From positions 372,001 to 436,000 of the forward strand of contig CAVPFA010000003.1 of NCBI GenBank assembly GCA_963703655.1: a DNA stretch of 64,000 bases, written 5' to 3'. The notes under the pieces are model-generated. The model made no database searches, was not told the DNA's origin, and worked only from the letters and a program-made list of their open reading frames with translations. The position numbers and the translations under genes are program-made. This document shows, one piece after another, positions 34,990 to 42,908 of the stretch. Position 1 is the first letter of the stretch. Every line of letters starts with the position of its first letter. The DNA comes from CAVPFA01 sp963703655. GTDB lineage: Bacteria > Actinomycetota > Acidimicrobiia > Acidimicrobiales > Bog-793.

Positions 34990-36960
34990 TCACACGTCGG
35001 AACCCGCGACGAGGCCCTCGAGGACGGCCTCCTCCACGGACCGAGGAGCAAGACAGTCGCCGATGCCGACAACCTCGAGCCCTTCGCCGCCAAGGCCCGC
35101 CAGCTCGGCCAGTAGCGCGTCGACTGGCAGGTGGCCTTCGGCCAGCACGAGGCTCGCAACGTTCTCGATGATGACCGGCTCCTTGGTCAGAACGTGCTGG
35201 AAGTAGACGGTGTCGTCGTCGGCGCCGAAGAGCCGGACCAGGGGCTCGACCGCGACCTGGGCGACGGCGAGCGCCTTCAAGTGTGCGTCGCGCACGTATT
35301 GCTGCAGGCCTGACGCCGCCGAGTAGCCGTTCACAGCCAGGACGACCCGATGACCCTGCTCGGCGAGCAGGCGGGCGACGCCCGCTCCGATCCAGTCACC
35401 ACTCCAATCCGATACCACGACCCGGCCGGCAGGGACCTCCGCCCCGTCGATCACTTGCCAGGCGTCGAGGATGGTGGGACTGCCCATGACCTCCATCGGT
35501 GGCCGGCGCGGAGCGGCGCCCGTGGCGACTATGACGACGTCCGGCTCGTCCGCCCGCACGAATGCGGCGTCGACCGGCGTGTTCGTGACGATCTTCGCCC
35601 CCGCTCGAAGCGCCTCCGCCAGGAGGTTGGTGGCGGCCCCTCCGAATTCCTCGCGGCCGGGGAGCCGCTCGGCCAAGAGCACCTGGCCTCCGACGCGGCC
35701 CTTCGCCTCGTAGACGACGACATCGTGACCTCGCTCGGCGGCCACCGCAGCTGCCTTCAGCCCGCCCGGTCCGCCGCCGACGACCATGACCTTGCGCGTA
35801 AGCGGTGCCCGGACGCGCCGGCCGAAGGCGATCTCGCGGCCGGTCTCGGGGTGCTGGATGCACGAGATCGGGTATCCGGCGTGGAAATGCCCGATACAGG
35901 CCTGGTTGCAAGCGATGCAGGCGCGGATCTCGTCGACAAGGTCCTGCTCGGCGAGGGCCGGCATACGTGGGTCGCAGATGAGCGCCCGGTTCATGATGAC
36001 TGCGTCGGCTTGGCCGGCGGCGAGGACCCGCTCGGCGTCCTGGGGCTGGTTGATCCGGCCGGCGGCGAAGACCGGGACCGAGACCGCGGCCTTCACGCGG
36101 GCGACGTGAGGAACGGCATAGCCGACGCGCTCGCTCATCGGCGGCACGATGTGGTCGGAGCCGGCGAGGGTGGCCGAGGTGCCGAGCGTCACGCTCAGGT
36201 AGTCGATCGTGCCGTCGCCGTCGAGGGCTATGCAGGCCGCCATCGAGTCGTCGGCAGAAAGGCCGTCATCCTCGAGCTCGTCGGCGGAGATGCGCACGCC
36301 GACGACGAAGTCGGGCCCGACCTCACGGCGGACCGAGGTCAGGACGCCACGAAGAAACCGGAGCCGGTTGCCGAAGCTTCCTCCGTACTCGTCCGTCCGC
36401 AAATTGACACGCGGATTGAGAAACTGGGAGGGGAGATAGCCGTGGCTGGCGACGATCTCCACGCCGTCGAGCCCGCCGGCTCGAAGCAGGCGGGCCGCGG
36501 TGCCGTAGCCCTCGATGATCTCTTCGATGAGGTCGACTGGGAGCGCCCTCGGCATCACGTGGAAGCGCTCGTTGGGGACAGCGGATGGAGCCAGGGCGAC
36601 AGGTGCGGACCCGTCCTGTGACTCCATCACCTCGCGACCGGGATGGAAGAGCTGGCCGAACAGCTTGCAACCGTGGGGGTGAACCGCCTCGGCAACCTTG
36701 CGGTAGCCGGGGATGCAGGACTCGTCGGTGGCCATCAGCACGTGGTAGGTGTAGCGGGCGCTCTCGTGGACGCCCGCCACCTGCATGATGATCAGCCCTA
36801 CGCCGCCGGCGGCCCGAGCCTGGTGGTACGCGACGAGCTGATCGGACACGTGCCCGTTCACGGCCATCACCGTGTCGTGACCCGGCGAGACGATCCGGTT
36901 CTTGAGGACCACTGTTCCGATCGACAGCGGGCTGAACAGATTCGGGAACAGGGCGCTCAC
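34990..36960 (-). CDS. FAD/FMN-dependent oxidoreductase, 2,4-dienoyl-CoA reductase / OYE type
   Basis: A 656-residue multi-domain flavoenzyme. Residues 1 to about 340 are an Old-Yellow-Enzyme TIM barrel (LKNRIVSPGHD; HGYLPSQFLNPRVNLR; DEYGGSFGNRLRF). A 4Fe-4S cysteine set follows at about 345-370 (CIACNQACIGHFHAGYPISC, spacing 2-3-11). The C-terminal half has FAD and NAD(P) Rossmann motifs (VMVVGGGPGGLKAAAVAAER). The layout matches 2,4-dienoyl-CoA reductase, trimethylamine/histamine dehydrogenase and N-methylproline (stachydrine) demethylase, so the substrate is uncertain. Its GTG overlaps the stop of a 21-codon frame upstream, and no Shine-Dalgarno is visible at its own start. Confidence 0.85.
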   Translation of the reverse strand: MSALFPNLFSPLSIGTVVLKNRIVSPGHDTVMAVNGHVSDQLVAYHQARAAGGVGLIIMQVAGVHESARYTYHVLMATDESCIPGYRKVAEAVHPHGCKLFGQLFHPGREVMESQDGSAPVALAPSAVPNERFHVMPRALPVDLIEEIIEGYGTAARLLRAGGLDGVEIVASHGYLPSQFLNPRVNLRTDEYGGSFGNRLRFLRGVLTSVRREVGPDFVVGVRISADELEDDGLSADDSMAACIALDGDGTIDYLSVTLGTSATLAGSDHIVPPMSERVGYAVPHVARVKAAVSVPVFAAGRINQPQDAERVLAAGQADAVIMNRALICDPRMPALAEQDLVDEIRACIACNQACIGHFHAGYPISCIQHPETGREIAFGRRVRAPLTRKVMVVGGGPGGLKAAAVAAERGHDVVVYEAKGRVGGQVLLAERLPGREEFGGAATNLLAEALRAGAKIVTNTPVDAAFVRADEPDVVIVATGAAPRRPPMEVMGSPTILDAWQVIDGAEVPAGRVVVSDWSGDWIGAGVARLLAEQGHRVVLAVNGYSAASGLQQYVRDAHLKALAVAQVAVEPLVRLFGADDDTVYFQHVLTKEPVIIENVASLVLAEGHLPVDALLAELAGLGGEGLEVVGIGDCLAPRSVEEAVLEGLVAGSDV

Positions 36961-37022
36961 CGGTGACCGCCCGCGGTCGCCATCTCGTAACCGTCGACGA
37001 GAGCGTCCAAGATTTCGGCCAC
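36957..37022 (-). CDS. Possible 21-residue leader peptide coupled to the flavoenzyme gene
   Basis: From GTG 37022 a 21-codon frame (VAEILDALVDGYEMATAGGH then R) ends in TGA overlapping the GTG of the flavoenzyme gene (36957-36960). The downstream gene has no visible ribosome-binding site, so translational coupling through this peptide is plausible. It could equally be the decayed end of a lost gene. No family is recognised. Confidence 0.3.
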   Translation of the reverse strand: MAEILDALVDGYEMATAGGHR

Positions 37023-37036
37023 GTTAGTCTCTCTTG

Positions 37037-37159
37037 ATGCTCATGGAAGGCTCGCCGCCGCCTGTCGAGGACCGCGTGACCCTCGCCAATTGGCAGGATC
37101 CGCCCTACAACCGGTGGTCGTTCTCCCACCTCCGCGAGCTCGTCCCGACCCATCCGTGA
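37037..37159 (+). pseudogene. N-terminal remnant of a serine hydrolase (beta-lactamase family)
   Basis: ATG 37037 opens a 40-codon frame ending at TGA 37157. The peptide segment VTLANWQDPPYNRWSFSHLR is the characteristic N-terminus of actinobacterial class-C-beta-lactamase-like serine hydrolases, which usually run to 350-450 residues with an SxxK motif later. Here the frame stops and the next gene (CaiB type) begins 44 bp further on; no SxxK-bearing body is found in any frame nearby. I read it as a gene reduced by deletion to its first exported-protein-like segment. The expected promoter and start are intact, so a short peptide could still be made. Confidence 0.55.
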
Positions 37160-37202
37160 GAGGACCGACGCAGGGGCAGTGGCCGAAAATGAGCAAGGTC
37201 CC

Positions 37203-38381
37203 ATGACCGAGCTGCCCGAACGGACTGGGCCGCTCTCGGGCATCGTCGTCCTCGACTTGAGCCGCGCACTGGCGGGACCGTACGCGACTCTGATGCTGGG
37301 CGACGCCGGTGCGCAGGTCATCAAGGTCGAGCGCCCCGGCACCGGCGACGACAGCCGCACCTGGGGCCCACCGTTCGCCGGCCCGACCGAGGCGAGCCAG
37401 TCCACGTACTTCCTCTCGGTCAACCGCAACAAGCTCTCCTTGGAGCTCGACCTGTGGAGCCGCGACGGCCGCGCCCAGCTCGACGAGTTGCTGCGCCGCG
37501 CGGACGTCCTCGTCGAGAACTTTCGCCCCGAGGTGCGCAAACGCCTCGGCCTCACCGAGGCGGCACTCACCCGGCTGAACCCGCGCCTGGTCGCCCTGTC
37601 CATCACGGGCTTCGGCGAGGACGGCCCGGACGGGGATCGGCCGGGCTACGACCAGATCCTGCAGGGCGAGGGCGGGTTGATGAGCTTGACGGGGCAGAGC
37701 GACGGGCCGCCGACCAAGGTCGGCGTGCCCGTTGCGGACATCCTCTCGGGCATGTTCGGGGCTTTCGGCGTCGTGGCGGCCTTGCGCGAGCGGGATCAGA
37801 CCGGGAGAGGCCAGGTCGTCAGCACGTCGTTGCTCGCCGCGATGGTCGCGGTGCACGCCTACCAGGGCACGAGGTGGCTCATCGCCGGGGAGGTGCCTGG
37901 ACGCGAGGGCGACCGCCACACGACCATCACCCCTTATGGCATGTACGAGTGCTCCGACGGCTCGATAAACATCTCCGTCGGATCCGACAAGCTCTGGCAG
38001 CAGTTCGCACCGCTCGTGAGTCTGGATCCGGCCGATCCCCGCTACGCCACGAACCTGCTCCGGCGCGCCAACCGCGTCGAGCTCGACGGAGTAATCGAAC
38101 GCGCCTTTATCGCCGAGCCCACCGAGGTCTGGATGACTCGCCTTCAGGCTGCCGGCATCCCCGCAGGGCTCGTCAGGACCCTCGACCAGGTCTACTCCTC
38201 GGCTCAGGTCGAGCACCTCGGTCTCATCGACAGCATCGAGCATCCGACCATCGGTACCATCCGCCTGCCCGGCTACCCCCTCAGGTACTCGGGCTCCCCT
38301 ACTGGCTCATCCTTGGCACCGCCGCTTCTGGGCGAGCACAACGAGCTGGTGAGGCGGTGGCTCGGCCGGAGCGAGCGATAA
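37203..38381 (+). CDS. CaiB/BaiF family (class III) CoA-transferase
   Basis: A 392-residue class III CoA-transferase. Visible are the N-terminal PLSGIVVLDLSRALAGPYAT, the CoA-binding GAQVIKVERPGTGDDSR, VNRNKLSLELDL, and the catalytic aspartate in GYDQILQGEGGLMSLTG (about residue 150), followed by PTKVGVPVADILSGM. It moves CoA between carboxylic acids. ATG 37203 has AAGG a few bases upstream; GTG 37179 is an in-frame alternative adding eight residues. It is followed by 243 bp without a gene. Confidence 0.9.
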   Translation: MTELPERTGPLSGIVVLDLSRALAGPYATLMLGDAGAQVIKVERPGTGDDSRTWGPPFAGPTEASQSTYFLSVNRNKLSLELDLWSRDGRAQLDELLRRADVLVENFRPEVRKRLGLTEAALTRLNPRLVALSITGFGEDGPDGDRPGYDQILQGEGGLMSLTGQSDGPPTKVGVPVADILSGMFGAFGVVAALRERDQTGRGQVVSTSLLAAMVAVHAYQGTRWLIAGEVPGREGDRHTTITPYGMYECSDGSINISVGSDKLWQQFAPLVSLDPADPRYATNLLRRANRVELDGVIERAFIAEPTEVWMTRLQAAGIPAGLVRTLDQVYSSAQVEHLGLIDSIEHPTIGTIRLPGYPLRYSGSPTGSSLAPPLLGEHNELVRRWLGRSER

Positions 38382-38624
38382 GGGGGCAACTGCCGGCGCT
38401 AAGCCGGGCGGCGGGCGACGGGGCAGCTTGGGGGCACGCAAGGTCTGGACGGCCCCCCGCTAGCTGCGCTCACGGGAACGTTTTCCGTCGATCCGGGACC
38501 GCTCCCCTATGCATCCGCCCTTTCATCATAAGCCAGTGAAATCCGGCTTTCCAGGGGACAAAGTGGGGGATATCGACGATTCCTGTGGATTACCGGAGCT
38601 CTCATCAACGCCGCGGCCAATCGC
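38382..38624. other. Intergenic region with a weak GC hairpin
   Basis: No convincing gene. A six-base inverted repeat GGGGGC (38430-38435) / GCCCCC (38452-38457) with a 16-base loop could terminate the CaiB gene but has no U-tract. The rest shows no operator or repeat that I can see. Confidence 0.35.
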
Positions 38625-39077
38625 CTACGAGGAAGGCCCTGCTCCGGCTGGCTCGAGCACGAAGACAGGGATCTCGCGCGACGTCTTTTTTTGGTAGTCG
38701 GCGTAGTCGGGATAGGCAGCGACGGCCCGCTCCCACCACTCCGCCTTCTCCTCCCCGGTGACCAGGCGGGCAGTCATGGGGGTCCTGACGGGGCCGTCTT
38801 GGAGCTCGACTTCGGGGTTGGCCACCAAGTTGTGGTACCAGACCGGGTTGGTGGGGCTGCCCCCCTGTGATGCGACGATGGCGTAACTCCCGCCGTGCTC
38901 GACTCGCATCAGGGGGGTCTTGCGGACCTTCCCTGACCGGGCGCCCCGGTTCGTCACGACCACGACCGGCATTCCCCGCAGGGTCGTACCTTCAGTGCCA
39001 CCCGATCGTTCGTAGACGTCGACCTGGTCTCTCACCCATTGCTGGGTGCTCGGCGCGTACTCGCCGTCAAGGGACAT
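38625..39077 (-). CDS. F420-dependent nitroreductase-family protein (DDN type)
   Basis: A 150-residue split-barrel protein with the DDN (deazaflavin-dependent nitroreductase) signature: TNRGARSGKVRKTPLMRVE, then YAIVASQGGSPTNPVWYHNL and ANPEVELQDG. Members bind coenzyme F420 and reduce quinones or nitroimidazoles. Start ATG 39077 gives MSLDGEYAPSTQQWVRDQV. Single-gene unit. Confidence 0.9.
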   Translation of the reverse strand: MSLDGEYAPSTQQWVRDQVDVYERSGGTEGTTLRGMPVVVVTNRGARSGKVRKTPLMRVEHGGSYAIVASQGGSPTNPVWYHNLVANPEVELQDGPVRTPMTARLVTGEEKAEWWERAVAAYPDYADYQKKTSREIPVFVLEPAGAGPSS

Positions 39078-39223
39078 GTGCGAAGGCTATCGAAATCAGA
39101 ACCCGGTGCGGCTCGGGCAGATGGCGAGGTGCTGGCAGTGGAGGAGATGCCGCGATCGCACCGGAGGCCCCGCTTGGCGTGCCCGCTCTTGACCCTGGAC
39201 GACCGCCGATCGAGACTCGTCGC

Positions 39224-39577
39224 ATGTCCAGCGCCGAGATCGACGCCTACCTGGCGGACCTTGAAGAGCCCAAACGGTCCACATTGCAGCACTTGCGACA
39301 GACGATCCTCGAGGTGGTACCCGAAGCCTCAGAGGGTATGGCTTATGGAGTTCCCGCCTTCCGGCTGCGGGGGAAAGTCGTCGCCGGGTTCGCCGCGTTC
39401 AAGAACCACCTCAGCTATTTGCCCCACAGCGGTTCGGTGTTTCCCGAACTGCAGAAGGAGGTCGCGGCATTCGTGACATCTACCGGGGCTCTGCGCTTCC
39501 CCGTCGACACGCCGCTGCCGAAGCCTCTCGTCGAGCAACTGATCAGCGTGCGCATTGCGCAAGCATTCCCGGATTGA
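39224..39577 (+). CDS. DUF1801 / YdhG-like protein
   Basis: A 117-residue protein matching the DUF1801 (YdhG, iron-chaperone-like) fold: IDAYLADLEEPKRSTLQHLR, the helix-turn EASEGMAYGVPAFRLRGKVV, FAAFKNHLSYLPHSG, and C-terminal RFPVDTPLPKPLVEQLISVR. ATG 39224. The role of the family is poorly defined. It stands between convergent and divergent neighbours with no clear operon partner. Confidence 0.83.
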   Translation: MSSAEIDAYLADLEEPKRSTLQHLRQTILEVVPEASEGMAYGVPAFRLRGKVVAGFAAFKNHLSYLPHSGSVFPELQKEVAAFVTSTGALRFPVDTPLPKPLVEQLISVRIAQAFPD

Positions 39578-39634
39578 GGGGATCCGCCCGAGTTCTCAGC
39601 ATCACGACGGCTGCGGTCAGGATCGACGGCCCGG

Positions 39635-40276
39635 TCATGCTTCGGCGAATCGTACGCTCGCTCCACCTCGCAGTAGCCCTGCAGGCACCTTACGACCGCA
39701 CAAGACCAGTGCGAGATCCTGGGCCGCCCCGAAGACGGGCTTGCCGGACCCGAATGACCACTCGATGTCGTCGGCGCGAAGCTCGATCCCCGTCAGATCG
39801 ACGCCGAAGTACCGGACGGACTTCGGTGTCGCGACGACATCCAAGATTACCCGCAGGCGGTCCTCGGGGACCGTCCGGCCGGCGTCCAGCGCCACAGTGA
39901 TGTCGAGGCCATGGATCACGTCGTGTGTGAACGCACCCTCGAAACCACCGCCTGGCGGCCGCCACGGGTTGTCCGCGTTGTCCCGGAGCGCTGCCACGAG
40001 CTCATCGGTCTGCAGTTGCGCGTCCCGCCGTGCGCAGCGGTCGGCCATCAGATTGAAGCGCCCCCCTGCCTTCATGACTTCGATCACAAAACGTGGCGTC
40101 GAATACCGGAACGGCATGGTCATGTGCGCCACGACCTCGCGCACCCGCCAGCCGGCGCATAGCGACTGGGCGTCCCACGACTGGGCGGGCAAGGCGTTCA
40201 AGAGCTCCGCCAGTTCCCGGCGTTCAGCGGCGATGGCCTCTCTCACCGCAATCTTCTCTACAGATGACCCCGTCAT
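39635..40276 (-). CDS. Maleylpyruvate isomerase family mycothiol-dependent enzyme
   Basis: A 213-residue DinB-fold protein: ERRELAELLNALPAQSWDA, LCAGWRVREVVAHMTMPFRY with the first metal histidine, and FEGAFTHDVIHGLDITVALD with two further histidines, giving the three-His site of the mycothiol-dependent isomerase family. The substrate is unknown. It is third in a run with the ArsR and SRPBCC genes (4-bp overlap with the SRPBCC stop at 40273-40276), so it is probably expressed from the promoter at 41185-41213. Confidence 0.85.
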   Translation of the reverse strand: MTGSSVEKIAVREAIAAERRELAELLNALPAQSWDAQSLCAGWRVREVVAHMTMPFRYSTPRFVIEVMKAGGRFNLMADRCARRDAQLQTDELVAALRDNADNPWRPPGGGFEGAFTHDVIHGLDITVALDAGRTVPEDRLRVILDVVATPKSVRYFGVDLTGIELRADDIEWSFGSGKPVFGAAQDLALVLCGRKVPAGLLRGGASVRFAEA

Positions 40277-40734
40277 CGAGAGGACCCATAGCTGAGCTTG
40301 TCGAGGTAGGCGGCAAAGCGGTCGAGAGATGACAAGAAGCCGGCTTGCGCCTCCGGGCTCAGAAATGCCTCAGGAACCTTGGTCTGGTGGATTCGGACCT
40401 CCGTACGAGCGTCGCCGAGGTCGGAGAAGGTCGACGTCGTCTTCATGCCGTTACCGAGATCGGTCCATACGAGCCTCTCCGGCTCGACGACCTCGTCATA
40501 GACCGCACGCATCGGGTATTGGCTGCCGTCGGCGTCGTTGACCATGACGGTCTCGAAGCCTCCGCCCGGACGGGCGTCCACCAAGATGCTCTCGAGCGGT
40601 GTGCTCACGCCGGTCGGGCCCCAGAAATGAGTCAAATGCTCAGGCTCGACCATGCAGGCAAAGACGAGCTCTCTCGGAGCGTCGAAGACTCGGGTGAAGG
40701 TGAGCTCGCCCGGTTCGGATCTCTGGTCAATCAT
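40273..40734 (-). CDS. SRPBCC (AHSA1-like) ligand-binding protein
   Basis: A 153-residue START/SRPBCC-fold protein: TFTRVFDAPRELVFACMVEP, HFWGPTGVSTPLE, ARPGGGFETVMVNDADGSQY and ERLVWTDLGNGMKTTSTFSD. Such proteins bind hydrophobic ligands in a deep cavity and are commonly paired with ArsR regulators, as here: ATG 40734 overlaps the arsR stop by 8 bp. Confidence 0.88.
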   Translation of the reverse strand: MIDQRSEPGELTFTRVFDAPRELVFACMVEPEHLTHFWGPTGVSTPLESILVDARPGGGFETVMVNDADGSQYPMRAVYDEVVEPERLVWTDLGNGMKTTSTFSDLGDARTEVRIHQTKVPEAFLSPEAQAGFLSSLDRFAAYLDKLSYGSSR

Positions 40735-41089
40735 GACTTGCCCTCTCTTTCGACAAAGGTGCTGGCTGGATTTCGTGCAGATGCGCGTCGAGCTTGTCGA
40801 ACCTCTCCGTCCAGATCCGCCGGCTCTCCTCGATCCAGTCCACCGCCCCGTCAAGCGCCTCCCGTTCGAGGTGACAGGGTCGGAACTGGGCATGCCGGGA
40901 CCGCGAGATGAGCCCGCAGCGTTCGAGCATCTTGAGGTGCTTGGAGATGCCGGGCAGGCTCATGTCGAAAGGCGCGGCCAACTCGTTGACCGTGGCGTCC
41001 CCTTTCGCCAAGCGGGCCAAGATCGCCCGCCGCGTCGGGTCCGCCAGGGCCGTAAAGGTGGCATCGAGCTGGTCCGCAGCGACGGTCAT
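40727..41089 (-). CDS. ArsR-family transcriptional repressor
   Basis: A 120-residue winged-helix regulator: FTALADPTRRAILARLAKGD, recognition helix MSLPGISKHLKMLERCGLIS, wing and C-terminal helix EESRRIWTERFDKL. It has no metal-binding CxC motif, typical of ArsR proteins paired with SRPBCC partners. ATG 41089 is chosen for GGGAG 6 bases upstream; the frame is open to 41194 but that stretch holds the promoter. It likely represses its own three-gene operon. Confidence 0.9.
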   Translation of the reverse strand: MTVAADQLDATFTALADPTRRAILARLAKGDATVNELAAPFDMSLPGISKHLKMLERCGLISRSRHAQFRPCHLEREALDGAVDWIEESRRIWTERFDKLDAHLHEIQPAPLSKERASHD

Positions 41090-41184
41090 GTCGATCTCCC
41101 GACAGCTCGGGAACCGAGGGCCGTCGAAGTGCCCAGCAATCCTTCGTGTTGAGCCACCGCGCAGCCCGCCGTCTCCACGCTTGT

Positions 41185-41213
41185 ACTTTACCACATGGTT
41201 ATTTAGCTGTCAA
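41185..41213 (-). promoter_or_regulatory. Promoter and ArsR-type operator of the arsR-SRPBCC operon
   Basis: Reading the minus strand: -35 TTGACA (41208-41213), 17-bp spacer, -10 TAAAGT (41185-41190). The spacer contains AACCATGTGGTAAA, an imperfect inverted repeat of the AACCA-n-TGGTT class used by SRPBCC-linked ArsR repressors. Start codon 41089 is about 90 bp downstream. Confidence 0.6.
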
Positions 41214-41330
41214 GCAAACTAAGAAGGGAGGCTCATCCGATAGGCCTCCCAGCCAAATCGCGAGAAACTCCGATCAACGTAGAGTTGCACCGTCGCACGC
41301 CAGCGGCCGACGAACACCGAGGAGCCGACG

Positions 41331-41756
41331 ATGCCAGCAAAGGGAAGCGCGGAATGGAAGGGCGACGTGCCGACGGGGTCCGGCACGTTCACCGCTGGTG
41401 ACACGATCAGCGGGGGGTACACGTACAAGTCCCGTTTCGAGGACGGTCCTGGGTCCAACCCCGAGCAGTTGATCGCGGCGGCCCACGCCGCGTGTTTTTC
41501 GATGGCCCTCTCCGGCATCCTCGCCCGAGCCGGTAGCCCGCCTGACTCGGTCCACACGGATGCGACGGTCACTCTGAGACCCGTCGACGGGGTCCCAACC
41601 ATCACGAAGATCGCCCTGACAACGCAGGGGAAGGTGCCGGACATAGACGAGGCGGCGTTCGTCGAGCACGCCCTGGCCGCAAAGGCGGGATGCCCGGTGA
41701 GCAGGGCGTTGGCCGGCGTGCCCGAGATCACGCTCGAGGCGTCACTGGTCCAATGA
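41331..41756 (+). CDS. OsmC-family peroxiredoxin
   Basis: A 141-residue OsmC-fold protein: GSAEWKGDVPTGSGTFTAG, then SNPEQLIAAAHAACFSMALS with the first redox cysteine and ALAAKAGCPVSRALAGVPEI with the second. The two cysteines reduce organic hydroperoxides. ATG 41331 has GAGGAG 7-12 bases upstream. Cytoplasmic; single-gene unit. Confidence 0.92.
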   Translation: MPAKGSAEWKGDVPTGSGTFTAGDTISGGYTYKSRFEDGPGSNPEQLIAAAHAACFSMALSGILARAGSPPDSVHTDATVTLRPVDGVPTITKIALTTQGKVPDIDEAAFVEHALAAKAGCPVSRALAGVPEITLEASLVQ

Positions 41757-41809
41757 GCGAGTGACGCCAGGACGCCGGCGCGACCCGGTCGCGCCGGCGC
41801 ACCGCCTGG

Positions 41810-42826
41810 TCATCGCAGCGCCTCCACGGCGAGGACGAGCTTGCCCGTGTTCGCGCCTTCGAACAGACGGAGAAGAACGTCGGGGAACTGCTCGATGTCA
41901 CCGTGCACGACGTCCTCGCGCGAGCGCAGCTCGCCGCTTTGAAGCCAGCGACCCAGCTGGGAGACGCCCTCCGCGTAGCGGTCGGCGTAGTCGAAGACCA
42001 CGAACCCTGTCATCGACGCTCGCGCGACGAGCAGCTGCAAGTAGTTGGCCGGGCCGCTCGGCCCCGCCTCCGCGTTGTACTGAGAGACCGCGCCGCAGAT
42101 GACCACGCGGGCGCCGCGTGCCAGGCGGCGCAGCGCCTCGTCGAGGATCGGGCCGCCCACGTTGTCGAAGAAGACGTCGATGCCGTCGGGCGCGTGCGTG
42201 CGCAGCTCGGCGCGGACATCGCCGCTCTTGTAGTCGATCGCGGCATCGAAACCGAGCTCGTCGAGGAGCCAGCGGCACTTGTCCGGCCCCCCGGCGATCC
42301 CCACCACACGGCAACCCTTGATCCGCGCGATCTGGCCGGCGATGCTCCCGACCGACCCGGCGGCACCAGAGACGACGACGGTCTGGCCCGATTCGGGTCT
42401 TCCGACGTCGAGCAGCCCGAAGTACGCCGTCAAGCCGCCGGTGCCCAGAACGCCGAGGTGCACCGGCGCCGGAGCAAAGGTCGTGTCGACCCGCGTGACT
42501 CCCCTCCCGTCCGAGAGGGCGTATCGCTGCACGCCGAAGAAGCCGTACACAACGTCGCCTACGCCGTAGTCTGAGTGGCGCGAGTCGAGCACGCGCCCGA
42601 TCCCGCCGGCGCGCATCACGGCTCCGATCTCGACCGGTGGAACGTAGGAGCGGCCGGCGTTCATCCACCCGCGCATCGCCGGATCGACCGAGAGGAAGTC
42701 CACCTGGACGAGAAACTCCCCCTCGCCCGGCGCCGGCGCCGGCTCTTCGACGAAGTCCCAATCAGAAGACTTCGGCAGGCCGACGGGGCGCGCAGCCAGA
42801 CGGCATTGGAGATTGACAGGCGTCAC
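41810..42826 (-). CDS. NADP-dependent oxidoreductase, CurA / leukotriene B4 dehydrogenase type
   Basis: A 338-residue zinc-free medium-chain dehydrogenase: FLSVDPAMRGWMNAGRSYVP, LGVLGTGGLTAYFGLLDVG, nucleotide loop VVVSGAAGSVGSIAGQIARI, then DVFFDNVGGPILDEALRRL and GAVSQYNAEAGPSGPANYL. These are hallmarks of the YncB/CurA and prostaglandin-reductase group, which reduce the double bond of enones with NADPH. It lies just downstream of the GntR-cluster cupin gene on the same strand, with an 82-bp gap. Confidence 0.9.
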   Translation of the reverse strand: MTPVNLQCRLAARPVGLPKSSDWDFVEEPAPAPGEGEFLVQVDFLSVDPAMRGWMNAGRSYVPPVEIGAVMRAGGIGRVLDSRHSDYGVGDVVYGFFGVQRYALSDGRGVTRVDTTFAPAPVHLGVLGTGGLTAYFGLLDVGRPESGQTVVVSGAAGSVGSIAGQIARIKGCRVVGIAGGPDKCRWLLDELGFDAAIDYKSGDVRAELRTHAPDGIDVFFDNVGGPILDEALRRLARGARVVICGAVSQYNAEAGPSGPANYLQLLVARASMTGFVVFDYADRYAEGVSQLGRWLQSGELRSREDVVHGDIEQFPDVLLRLFEGANTGKLVLAVEALR

Positions 42827-42908
42827 GACGAAGGCTCCCGCGTTCGGGCCGCCGAGGATTGGTCGGGACCGGTGGGATCGATGGCTGCGATCGACGGATC
42901 CATGGAAG

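Noticed and set aside
38509..38697. Short plus-strand frame of 62 codons
   Set aside because: No motif or ribosome-binding site, and it runs antisense into the DDN-family gene.
41090..41194. Longer start for the ArsR gene at 41194
   Set aside because: The extra codons lie over the -10 box and operator; ATG 41089 has a good ribosome-binding site.
41226..41251. GGGAGGC/GCCTCCC hairpin as a terminator between arsR and osmC
   Set aside because: It lies in the shared upstream region of two divergent genes and has no U-tract on either strand.
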